The position numbers and the translations under genes were made by a program. A DNA stretch of 64,000 nucleotides from Bacillota bacterium. Lineage in GTDB: Bacteria; Bacillota; Sulfobacillia; Sulfobacillales; Sulfobacillaceae. The notes under the pieces were generated by a model. That model saw nothing but the letters and a program-made list of their open reading frames with translations, was not told the DNA's origin and made no database searches. Below are positions 28,148 through 35,870 of the stretch, in pieces. Where the stretch lies: positions 81,726-145,725 of the forward strand of contig JAIMBD010000004.1 of the NCBI GenBank assembly GCA_023511625.1. Direction: 5' to 3'. The stretch's first letter is position 1, and each line of letters begins with the position of its first letter.

Positions 28148-28176
28148 AGCATAGCACCAGGGTGAGCAAGATGCAA
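28148..28176 (-). promoter_or_regulatory. Predicted promoter of the tRNA cluster
   Basis: TTGCAT (28171-28176) and TATGCT (28148-28153) at 17-base spacing on the minus strand, about 55 bases before the mature 5' end of tRNA-His. Confidence 0.5.
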
Positions 28177-28688
28177 GAGGCGGAGGGCGATTGCCGGACG
28201 CCCGCCCACGCCCAGAGGGCCTGGGGCCGAAAGCCGCCGGCGTGACCCAAAGGCGTTTCCTCGTCTCAGGGTACCGGTAGACGGGACTCGGTCTCAGGAC
28301 TGCGGTCGATCACGGAGCACCCCGCAGCTCCCTGTCTCCGAAGGGCAGCCCGCACTCGGGCAAGGCCGCGGAAGGGGTCTTAACGAGCCCCCGCCGCGTC
28401 AGCACCCGGCACAGGCGAAAGAGCATTCCGGCTGCGGTCTAGGGCAAGAGCTCCCCGGTCCCTCGCACTGGGCTTCGCTGGTCCACGGGGAAGGCCCGTA
28501 AGCGAGTATAAGGGGGATACGGCGGCCGATATCCTCCTCGGGACTGTGCTCACTCCCGCTCCCATGCTACCTTGATGCCGATCCTCCTAACCACGCCGAG
28601 CCACCAAAAGCCAGCGAATCTCCCTAGGGAAAGACGTCCGCCGCCCCACGATCCCATGCTAGAGCCCCCGAGAGGAAAGGAAGCGCCT
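28177..28688. other. Non-coding stretch between the tRNA cluster and a secreted-protein gene
   Basis: About 510 bases without a convincing reading frame in either strand. No repeat, terminator with T-run or RNA family was recognised. The last 15 bases include the ribosome site (GAAAGGAA) of the gene that starts at 28689. Confidence 0.4.
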
Positions 28689-29339
28689 ATGGCCGGTTTG
28701 AACGACCCTAAGCGATGGCCGAGATGGCTCGGCGCAGCCGTTCCTACCCTCGCCTTGGTCCTTGCGGCGCTTGGGGTCACCCACAGCGCCATCCAAGCCC
28801 AAGACCCCCATGCGCCGCTTCGAGTGCCCGGGATGGTCGTAGCGGTCACTCCCGAAGCCGGTACCGACCGCGTCTATGCGGTGACCGTCGCCCTGGAAGC
28901 CCTCCCCTGGGCTCGCCACCCATCATCCGGCCTGGCCTTCTCGCCCCGGCTCACGTTCTGGATCAGGCCGCGCGGCCGAAACCGTCTCGGCCCCGCGGTA
29001 ACCGCGACGTTGCAGCCTTTCCCGGCGCCGACCATCGTCAGCCCACCATTCGGAGGACCCTCGCCGGCACTGATCCAATACCGGATAAAACTGGCCAAGC
29101 CCCTGCCGCCGGGCGCCGAACTGTTCAACCCTTCCCTCTCCCCGGCCCGGATTGACCCTCCCGCGCAGCTCCCCCCCGCCGGTCTGCGGGTGTCCTCTCC
29201 CGCCCCGATCGCGACGGTACCGGCCGGACAGCTACCAGAGGTGGCATGGGCCGGCGCCTTACCGCCGCTGGGATTGCTGGGCGCCGTGCTCGGTTGGCGA
29301 CTCGGACGGACGACACCTCGGGTTCGCCGCCCACGTTAG
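28689..29339 (+). CDS. Secreted, membrane-anchored protein of unknown function
   Basis: A 216-residue protein not assigned to a family. It has an N-terminal signal or anchor helix (WLGAAVPTLALVLAALGVTHSAIQA), a proline-rich extracytoplasmic beta-type region with Pro-Gly-Gly and Pro-Pro-Ala repeats, and a C-terminal membrane segment (LPPLGLLGAVLGWRLG) followed by arginines, so it would be anchored at the C-terminus with the middle outside the cell. The ATG at 28689 has GAAAGGAA upstream; the frame extends further upstream but without a signal sequence. It stands alone, divergent from the tRNA cluster. Confidence 0.6.
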   Translation: MAGLNDPKRWPRWLGAAVPTLALVLAALGVTHSAIQAQDPHAPLRVPGMVVAVTPEAGTDRVYAVTVALEALPWARHPSSGLAFSPRLTFWIRPRGRNRLGPAVTATLQPFPAPTIVSPPFGGPSPALIQYRIKLAKPLPPGAELFNPSLSPARIDPPAQLPPAGLRVSSPAPIATVPAGQLPEVAWAGALPPLGLLGAVLGWRLGRTTPRVRRPR

Positions 29340-29527
29340 GGCCAAGGCCATCCTTCGCCCTCCGTCTGCCCCGATCGCCGCCACGCCACCGCTACGCGTC
29401 GCAAGGCGGGCCACATCCGCGCATCCGAAGGAAGGGCGACGCTTGCCGACGGCCACCCAGCCTGGACCGACGGGCACCGGAGCGGTGTGGAGCCGCCGCC
29501 CTGGCATTGACGCATGCCGCGTTTTTC

Positions 29528-30083
29528 CTAACCGATGCCGCGGGCTTCCGGAATCGCGTCCACCACCCCGTCCCACAAGGCGATCCGCGCTTCCAAGGCG
29601 CGCTCGGCAGTCGCCTGAGCTTCGGCCGCGCGCAGGATCTCCCCCGATGAGCGCCTGCAACAGTTCAGCCGCCAAAGGACCGTGCTCGCTGGCGTCCACT
29701 GCCATGTGGCGTCGGAGATAACAGCGGAAGGGTTGAACCGGGGCCGAAGGGCCCAGGTACTCCCGGAGGTCGCGAAACCTATCGGGAATGATCGCTTCCC
29801 GGCCATACAAAAACGCCGCCACCGACCAAGGTGGCGCTGCCAGGGCAATAGCCCGCAAGGTGCGCACGAACGGCGCCGCAGCCTTGGGCAGCACCACGGG
29901 GGACAGCGCCTCCTCCACCGAGGCCCTGCGTTCCAACTCGTTTAGCCAAGCCTGGGTCGCCGCACAATCGGCCCCGCATTCCTCCATGGCGGTAAGGTCG
30001 AGGCCGAAGTGGCTCCAATACCCTCCCTGACCATCGGAGGTCAGACTCTTCTCCCAGCCAAATCTCTCCCAGCCAAATCTCAT
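29528..30083 (-). pseudogene. DUF3050 (haem-oxygenase-like) gene, truncated and frameshifted
   Basis: Two adjoining frames together read as a DUF3050 protein. The first (about 30083-29640) gives GYWSHFGLDLTAMEECGAD...FLYGREAIIPDRFRDLREYLG...YLRRHMAVDASEHGPLAAELLQALIGG. The second gives EILRAAEAQATAERALEARIALWDGVVDAIP. The switch falls at a run of five G near 29640; removing one G restores the frame. The N-terminal 60 or so residues expected in the family are also missing. The family belongs to the haem-oxygenase-like superfamily with unknown role. A 13-15-bp direct repeat lies at the 5' end (about 30050-30083). A sequencing error could explain the frameshift but not the missing start. Confidence 0.75.
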
Positions 30084-30424
30084 TGATCAGCCTCGCGAAC
30101 CGAGGGTGGCCAGGGGGTTCTTTGCAGCGAGGGCAAACGCCCCATCGTGTAGCTCGGGTGGTGAAGCTACCTCAATGTGCCAACACAGCCGCCGCCACCG
30201 GCCCTGGTCTACACCTAAGTGGCCATGCCGGGAGAGACCGCCCGACTTAGGTCCCCAATAAGGAGCGAGAAGGCGCTAGCGGGCCCCGTGATTGCGCTGC
30301 GGGGAGCCGCATCCAGCGAGTTGCCCCGACAGCGAGCGCTCTTACGCTTCTTCAGAGCCATGGAACGCCTTGGTTACAGCCCGGCCCGCGACCTCCCGTT
30401 CTCTACCCTCTTCTCGAGGACACT
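30084..30424. other. Stretch without a recognisable gene
   Basis: About 340 bases between the DUF3050 pseudogene and the BNR lipoprotein gene. A short open frame on the plus strand (30219-30428) has no convincing start or similarity. Probably eroded DNA. Confidence 0.4.
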
Positions 30425-30991
30425 CTAGGCGGGGCGACCCGCGGAGGTGGGCGCCTGGCTGGGCACGTGCCACGAATATCCACTATTGTCAGTGACATAG
30501 AGGGTATACTGGCCGTGGCGATCGACGACCAACCACCCCCGGTCCACGGTCGTAAAGCCCAAACCAGCCACTGCTGTGGCGCTGATCCCCGCCGGCAATC
30601 GCCGTGCATGGAAGGAGAAACCCCCGTTCGGGGTCATTAACAGCAAGGGGCGACCGTCCGCATCGTCTGCCACCAGCCAGGCGACGTAGGTCACCGAGGC
30701 CAGGGGCCCCACGACCCGAAAGCCGGTAGGGGTCACGTTATGCCACGTTCGCCCCCCGTCGGTCGTCTGGAGAACCGCTCCCCTCGCCGTGACGGCCAGC
30801 CCTAGCTGGGCTGTGAGCATCCGTACCGTTGTGCCCGCGCTTACGGGCGCAGCGGGGAGTGGTACGGGGGAACGTTGGACCGTCGCAGCCAAAGCAGGAG
30901 GAGCCCCCCGGGCAGCGGGGCGCGCCGTACACCCCGTAGCCGTCCCCAGGAGACACGCTGCCGCTATGAGCCCCATGCCACGCACTCCCAT
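30425..30991 (-). CDS. Putative lipoprotein with BNR/Asp-box (YCF48-like) repeats
   Basis: A 188-residue exported protein. The N-terminus GMGLIAAACLLGTATGC is a lipoprotein-type signal, with Cys19 as the likely lipidated residue, then a low-complexity Ala/Pro spacer. Three Asp-box-like turns follow at regular spacing (TTDGGRTWHNV, MTPNGGFSF, VTDNSGYSW), as in sialidase-like beta-propellers and YCF48. This is about half a propeller, so it may be truncated. The ATG at 30991 has GGGAG 8 bases upstream; function unknown. Confidence 0.6.
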   Translation of the reverse strand: MGVRGMGLIAAACLLGTATGCTARPAARGAPPALAATVQRSPVPLPAAPVSAGTTVRMLTAQLGLAVTARGAVLQTTDGGRTWHNVTPTGFRVVGPLASVTYVAWLVADDADGRPLLLMTPNGGFSFHARRLPAGISATAVAGLGFTTVDRGWLVVDRHGQYTLYVTDNSGYSWHVPSQAPTSAGRPA

Positions 30992-31142
30992 GGCCCTAAG
31001 CTCCCTGCATCGCGACAAGGGCGTGGTATGGTACGGCAACCCGCTCTTCATGTGGCACCCTCTTGCGCTTTTTTGCAGCGCGAGACAACCTTCTGGCTCC
31101 GAGCCGGCTACCTGCTGGTGCTGTGCAAGACCACAGCCAGGC

Positions 31143-32200
31143 TTAAACGATACGCCAAGGATTTTGGGTGGCCCTACGGAAAGGTGTGGGCAGCTTCTCA
31201 CACGCGGGGACGGCCACGGCCAGCGTCAGTGCATGGCGCTCGCCCCTAGCGTTGTTGCGGCGGCTCGCCCCGTGACAGTGCACCAGGACCGGCCCCGATA
31301 GCCCCACCACCAGTCCTGGCACGGGCAAGGCCGGACACCGGTCGGACCCTGAGACGACATAGGGTTGGTCGGGCCAGGGCTGATGGCGGCTAGGTCCCAT
31401 CAGGAACGTCGGACCCCAGACCGGCAACCAGCTGACGCTGTACGACCCTTGGGGGATGCGATGCCCGGCCACCGTCGGGAGCGTCACCGGCCGAAACCGA
31501 CGGGATGGCAGATCGTAGAATCCCCATTGCCCGTGCCAGGTGCCAAAGACATCCGCGCCTGCGGCGACAGCCCCCACGAAGGAATCCGGCAGGGCATCCA
31601 CGCGACGGCCCGCCCGGTAGAGGCCGGGCCGCGATCCGCCCACGACCACGACCGCCGCCCCATCTGGGAGCACGCGCGAAGGTTGGCTAGGGAGGCCGCG
31701 GCGAGGTAACCCGTGGCCATATTCCACCACACAAGGTTTGTCCAGGCGCCGCCGTGCTGGGCGCTCTGGCCGAGCAGCACCCAGGGGCTCGTCCCCATGG
31801 CCGCCACCCGCCAAGCCTCCCCGAGATTCCCAGGCTCCCGCAGCAGAGGGATCAGCCGGCCCGTCCACGTTCGCCAAGCCAGCGCAGTCGGGGTATGCAC
31901 GAGGAGGCCGTTGGCAAAGATCCCTACGGGATATCCGTGAGGCGGTAGCGTCACGGGCCGGGGCAAAGTCGGCTGTTGCCCCGGGGCTACAGGCTGGACA
32001 CTCCCCACCACAATGGGCCATGTTCGGTGGGCTGGCATGACACCGATTGCAGTCGCACCCGGAGAATTCTGGCTGGCTGGAGGGCGACCTGCCGGGCCGC
32101 AGCCGTCAAGGCATGCCACCGCCCCCACCGCGGCCATCCACCAGAGGCCTGCGAGCCACAGGCGCTGGGATCGGTTTTGCCTAAAAAGCTCGGCTCGCAT
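31143..32200 (-). pseudogene. Frameshifted lipoprotein gene
   Basis: Frame one (32200 to about 31680) begins MRAELFRQNRSQRLWLAG, with a hydrophobic signal ending ACLDGCG (lipobox-like Cys34), then a beta-rich domain (GLLVHTPTALAWRTW...WVLLGQSAQHGGAWTNLVWW). Sequence of the same character continues in another frame from about 31675 to 31143 (DGAAVVVVGGSRPGLYRAGRRV...FGTWHGQWGFYDLPSRRF). The switch lies in a GC-rich run near 31670. The pattern of Trp-rich strands suggests a beta-propeller. It lies directly upstream of the BNR lipoprotein gene, suggesting a small operon of surface lipoproteins that has decayed, unless the shift is a sequencing error. Confidence 0.6.
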
Positions 32201-32281
32201 TCCGCCATCTGTCTCGCACTTTCCTGGGCTACTCCGGTACCGCGTGTCCCATCCCGCCTGGTCGCCGTCTTCGCTCTCCCC

Positions 32282-32680
32282 TCACATCTGCATTCGTTGC
32301 CGCCGGTGCTGCCCACAATAACCGGTCAGGGCAGGGTCGCACCGCGAACAGAGCGGGGCCCCGCAGGCGGTGCAGTAAATGACGGCCCAGCGTTGGTGCG
32401 CATTGCAGTGCAGGCGGAACGACGGCCGGCGGGGCGACGGGGCATCGGCGACCGGACGCCTGGCGGCCGAGCTTGTCCGCCGTCGCGCCTCTTGATAGGC
32501 CCAGATGACCTCCTTGAGCCGTTCCTCGTGCCAGCGCGCCTCCGGGGAGCCACGGGGAAACTGGTCCGGATGATGCCGCCGGACCAATCCCAGAAAGGCG
32601 CGCCGGATCTCCCCCTCTCCGCTGCCAGGGGGAATCCCCAGGATCCGCCAGGGGTCGCGCGCCGCCGCCATTTGCTTCAC
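32282..32680 (-). CDS. Small J-domain protein with a C-terminal B-box-type zinc finger
   Basis: A 132-residue protein. Residues 9-65 form a DnaJ domain (DPWRILGIPPGSGEGEIRRAF...) with HPD at 37-39, so it can stimulate a DnaK ATPase. After a basic linker (residues 66-88), Cys92-x2-His95-x7-Cys103-x2-Cys106-x4-Cys111-x2-Cys114-x7-Cys122-x2-His125 fits the spacing of a B-box zinc finger. The combination is not a standard DnaJ. The start is GTG with a weak ribosome site; a second ATG lies at codon 4. No chaperone partner is adjacent. Confidence 0.75.
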   Translation of the reverse strand: MKQMAAARDPWRILGIPPGSGEGEIRRAFLGLVRRHHPDQFPRGSPEARWHEERLKEVIWAYQEARRRTSSAARRPVADAPSPRRPSFRLHCNAHQRWAVIYCTACGAPLCSRCDPALTGYCGQHRRQRMQM

Positions 32681-32710
32681 CCGCCATGCCCGGTTTTCAG
32701 CTTCTAGGCT

Positions 32711-33702
32711 TCAGTATAACAAACCGAGCCACTCGGAATGGCTCAACGGTGGACTGCTACCGCGTCCCAAGATCGGTCCAACCCCTGGCCTTCGGGAGTA
32801 AGCACCAATGCACAATCGGCCTCCCCGGTGGTCAGTGGTAGCACAGCTTGTCGAAGGCCTCGTGGGACAAGGGGCGCATGAAGAGGTAGTTGGCCTCGGG
32901 CACCGATTGGGCGGCGCGGCTTGGGCTGAGAGCTTAGCCGACGCGCAATCCCTTCGATACCGACACATTGAGCGGGATCTCAAACTCCACCCGCCAGTGA
33001 CTGGGGCGGGACAGCGCAGACTCGAAGAGGTAGGTCCCGGGCATTCGCTCTTTGCCGATCCGGGCTTGGTTCCTGGTCACCTCCAACATGGCGCCGGCCA
33101 GCGACATCCCCGCCGGCACGGTCGCCTCCGCCACCGGATGCACTGGGGGCGGCTTTTGGCGATCAGGGGGAAATCGGGGGTTGCCCCGCGTCCCGCAAGA
33201 GGCCGAAAACGCCGATGCCAGGATGTTGGGCCCGTGGCAAGCCTCCCCGGCCGCCAGAGCCCCAGCCGGCCGCCACTTTGTTGGTACGGTGCATGGCGCC
33301 ACCGCCGTCGCGAGCATCGTATTGTGTTCCCGACATCCGCCCGTTGCCAGATGATGACCCAGGTCTTGCGGTTGACACCCAGTCGGCTTCCCGCTTCCCC
33401 CAGGACCGCCCGCCTGCCGGCTGGTCTTACGTCCCCTCCCCGACCGTTCTCGTTCTCGGGGCCACTCCCGGCGACGGCGGCCGCCAAGCTCCCAGCGGCA
33501 TTCTGGTCCCGGTCCAGGGACGAGCCCGCGTGCGTCGTGCCGGACGTCCGGTGGCCCAGCTCCAGCGAACGAGGGTCCAGGGCCTTTCGGACCAGTTGTG
33601 GAGCGATTCGACCTTGCCGGGATGACTACGCTTCCTTGATGTCTGCTTCCACCGCCATGAACCGACGGCCCCCTTCTCCGGGGCTTGGCATTCCTTGCGG
33701 TT
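32711..33702 (-). other. Eroded coding region on the minus strand
   Basis: Nearly 1 kb without an intact gene. Short protein-like stretches appear in different minus-strand frames, for example MSLAGAMLEVTRNQARIGK (about 33100-33055) running to a stop near 32937, and NYLFMRPLSHEAFDKLC ending near 32837. They look like pieces of one or two genes broken by frameshifts. I do not recognise the family. The long plus-strand frame across it has the composition of an antisense shadow. Confidence 0.4.
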
Positions 33703-34389
33703 TCATCCCCAGAATCGATCGCTCTTGCGGGTGCGCAACAATCCCCACTGGTGGGCATTTCGGGTCGCCTCGTGCCGAGAGCTGGCTTCGAGCTTGCGAA
33801 AAAGATGTTCCAAATGGCGTTTGACGGTGTGCGGAGAGACGAACAGCCGACGGGCGATCTCGTCGTTGCTGAAGTCGCGGTCCAAAAGCTCCAAGATCTC
33901 TCGTTCCCGGCGAGTCAGGCGCACTTTCGGCATCGGCAGTTCATCCGGATAGAACAGAGGCACCTCCAAGACCATGCGCTGGGGCAGAAGCACCAGCGGA
34001 TGGGGAAACGGCGCGGCGCGCTCGACGGTGTCCAATACGCTGAGCAAAAGCTCGCTGGAAACCGGCAGCACCACCGCCGCGTCCACCTCCCGGCGCAGCA
34101 CGTCAAGGAGAAGCGACCACGAAGGGTTGGCCACGATGGCCACCAGCGGCCACGAGCGGTCATTACCGAGGGCGTGGCGAGGAGTAGAAGGCAGGTGCTC
34201 GAGGTCTTCTCGGCTATTGGCCAGGCACACCCAGACCAAAGACCCCCGCCCCGGGTATTCCATGGGCGTAGTTGCCACCACCACCTGACGGCCCATCTCA
34301 GTCAACCACTGGGCCAAAAGGCGGCAGGCCCCCATCTGAAGCCCAGTGATTACAAGGCGCGCACTCTCAGCCTCGACCCCTTCAATCAT
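33703..34389 (-). CDS. LuxR-type transcriptional regulator with a receiver-like N-terminus
   Basis: A 228-residue protein. The C-terminal GerE/LuxR helix-turn-helix is clear (VRLTRREREILELLDRDFSNDEIARRLFVSPHTVKRHLEHLFRKLEASSR). The N-terminal 125 residues have the alternating hydrophobic pattern of a receiver domain but lack an obvious phospho-acceptor Asp pocket, so an atypical response regulator is likely. ATG at 34389 follows GGGAGGAAC. It is divergent from the surface-protein genes to the right, and a perfect palindrome lies between them, so it probably controls that operon. Confidence 0.82.
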   Translation of the reverse strand: MIEGVEAESARLVITGLQMGACRLLAQWLTEMGRQVVVATTPMEYPGRGSLVWVCLANSREDLEHLPSTPRHALGNDRSWPLVAIVANPSWSLLLDVLRREVDAAVVLPVSSELLLSVLDTVERAAPFPHPLVLLPQRMVLEVPLFYPDELPMPKVRLTRREREILELLDRDFSNDEIARRLFVSPHTVKRHLEHLFRKLEASSRHEATRNAHQWGLLRTRKSDRFWG

Positions 34390-34724
34390 CGGCGTTCCTC
34401 CCTCGCCAGGCCACAACGGAAAACACCCAGGTTCTGTGCCGACCAACAAAATCAGCTTCCGAGCACTACATTCTTTACCATTCTGACTTTTTCCTGCCAA
34501 AACCGATGGAGCTGGCAAAATTAGGTCTAGTGACCTAATTTTGCCAGGAGAAAATAGGAAGCACAGTCAATTTCCACCACGGTGTCTCCTCCGTAAGGTG
34601 GAGATGGGAAGTCGGAGGGGTGGTACGCCGCCCTCAGAGACGGCGAGAGCCGCCCCGAAACGAAGGTATTCCCAGGAGAAAGGGACCAAGCCTCGTCCCT
34701 TTGCCTTCTACAGGGGGAAAGGGT
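34390..34724. promoter_or_regulatory. Divergent regulatory region and long 5' leader of the surface-protein operon
   Basis: A 335-bp gap between the LuxR gene and the first TasA-like gene. The LuxR-proximal half is AT-rich and holds the 36-bp palindrome. The half before the TasA-like gene (about 34,570-34,700) is GC-rich, with several possible short stems. I compared it with the common riboswitch signatures I know and found no match. No clear -35/-10 pair stands out. Confidence 0.45.
34512..34547. repeat. Perfect 16-bp inverted repeat, probable operator
   Basis: Arms CTGGCAAAATTAGGTC and GACCTAATTTTGCCAG match perfectly around a 4-base loop (TAGT). There is no T-run, the arms are AT-rich, and it lies midway between a LuxR-type gene and the operon it faces. 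A related half-site (CCTGCCAAAA) occurs at about 34,492-34,501. Confidence 0.75.
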
Positions 34725-35165
34725 ATGTGGAAGATGACGCGATGGAGACGCAGGATCTTGGCACCGTTGCTCCTAACAGCGACGTTGGGGGCGTCCGCCT
34801 ACGCGTTCATGGCCTCCAACAGCGTCGCCGAGTCGTCGGCCGGAGCAGGCCAGGGGACCATCACCGGATACACCGTGACCGATATTCAGTACGACCTCAA
34901 TGCTCTGGCTCCCGATCCTGGCCGACTGTGGTTGGTGACCTTCGACCTAGTTCCCTCCGACCCAAGCCAGCCCGCCACCCAGGTTGCGGTGTGGTTTGAC
35001 AACCAGACGCAAGCGGTGGCTTCGACCTGGTACCACACCTGCCAGCAGACGTTTGGTCCCGACTCCCAGGGCGTCACCGGATGGTCGTGCGGCCTGCAAG
35101 GCTGGGATCAAGAGGCTGGTCCCGGGCCCACCGCGACCATGTTGAACGTGGCCGCCGCCCACTGA
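34725..35165 (+). CDS. TasA/camelysin-like secreted protein 1 (SipW-type signal peptide)
   Basis: A 146-residue secreted protein. After a basic start (MWKMTRWRRR) and hydrophobic core comes ASAYAFMASNSVAESSAG, a SipW-dependent signal region of the kind found in TasA and camelysin. The mature part (GTITGYTVTDIQYDLN...VAVWFDNQTQAVAS) is beta-rich with two cysteines 17 positions apart (TCQQTF...WSCG), and the chain ends NVAAAH. It shares this plan with the next gene. Such proteins form extracellular fibres or a coat in Bacillus and archaea. A GGGGGAAAGGG ribosome site precedes the ATG. Confidence 0.8.
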   Translation: MWKMTRWRRRILAPLLLTATLGASAYAFMASNSVAESSAGAGQGTITGYTVTDIQYDLNALAPDPGRLWLVTFDLVPSDPSQPATQVAVWFDNQTQAVASTWYHTCQQTFGPDSQGVTGWSCGLQGWDQEAGPGPTATMLNVAAAH

Positions 35166-35331
35166 CCCCAGAGGTCAGTCAAACCGTCGAGCATCTTGCT
35201 TCGGGGGAAAGGCGCAGTCTCGACAACCAAACCGAAGGCAAGTCGCAGAGGTGCTTGAAGTAAAGTGGCCTCGCCCAGGGAACCCTCCCCGGCAAATCGA
35301 TTTACATCCGAAATTAAGGAGGAAATACCCC

Positions 35332-35769
35332 ATGCGTCTTATGCACTCGAAGTTAGGCCGGATCGCAGCCCCAGTCGCCCTCGCCGTGGCCTTAGGCGGC
35401 TCGGCCTACGCCTTCATGGCATCCAACTCCGTCCAGGAATCCAGTGCGGGCGTCGGTTCAGGCACGATTTCCGGCTACAATGTAAGCAATATCACCTACA
35501 CGCTAAGCAGTGCAAACGGGAACCCCGACCAAATTACCAACGTGCAGTTCACCCTGACCCCGGCCGATAGCAACGGCTTGCCAGCACAGTCGGTAGCCGT
35601 GTGGTTTGACAACAATACGGCGAATGTGGCCTCCAGCGCCAACCAGGACTGCACGATCCAGTCCGGTTCCAACAGCAACAGCGTCACCGTCAACTGCAAC
35701 GTCACGGCTCTCAACCAAATGGCGGGCGCCAACTCCTCCACCGCCTTGGACGTCGCCGCGGCGCACTAA
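35332..35769 (+). CDS. TasA/camelysin-like secreted protein 2 (SipW-type signal peptide)
   Basis: A 145-residue paralogue of the preceding protein. The signal ends GSAYAFMASNSVQESSAG, the mature part begins GTISGYNVSNITYTLS, the motif VAVWFDNNTANVASS matches the first protein's VAVWFDNQTQAVAST, the two cysteines are conserved (DCTIQS...VNCN), and the end is DVAAAH. It is asparagine- and serine-rich, as expected of a secreted fibre subunit. The ribosome site TAAGGAGGA is near-perfect, stronger than that of its neighbours, so it is probably the major product. Confidence 0.82.
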   Translation: MRLMHSKLGRIAAPVALAVALGGSAYAFMASNSVQESSAGVGSGTISGYNVSNITYTLSSANGNPDQITNVQFTLTPADSNGLPAQSVAVWFDNNTANVASSANQDCTIQSGSNSNSVTVNCNVTALNQMAGANSSTALDVAAAH

Positions 35770-35780
35770 GCGACACCGAA

Positions 35781-35817
35781 GGGGCCTGGGGACGAGCGGT
35801 ATTCGTCCCCAGGCCCC
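35781..35817 (+). terminator. Strong stem-loop between the fibre gene and the signal peptidase gene
   Basis: A perfect 15-bp stem (GGGGCCTGGGGACGA and its complement) with a 7-base loop begins 11 bases after the stop of the second TasA-like gene. No T-run follows. It probably acts as a partial terminator or 3' stabiliser, giving more fibre mRNA than peptidase mRNA. Confidence 0.7.
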
Positions 35818-35870
35818 CCTTGGTGGCGAAAGACCATAGATCGACGATCGACAAGGAGAGGGGGAGGGTC

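Noticed and set aside
32808..33824. 338-codon plus-strand frame as a gene
   Set aside because: No ribosome site, shadow-like composition, and protein-like segments lie on the opposite strand.
34550..34724. Riboswitch in the leader of the TasA-like operon
   Set aside because: Several stems are possible, but the signatures of c-di-GMP, SAM, TPP, cobalamin, glycine and T-box RNAs could not be matched.
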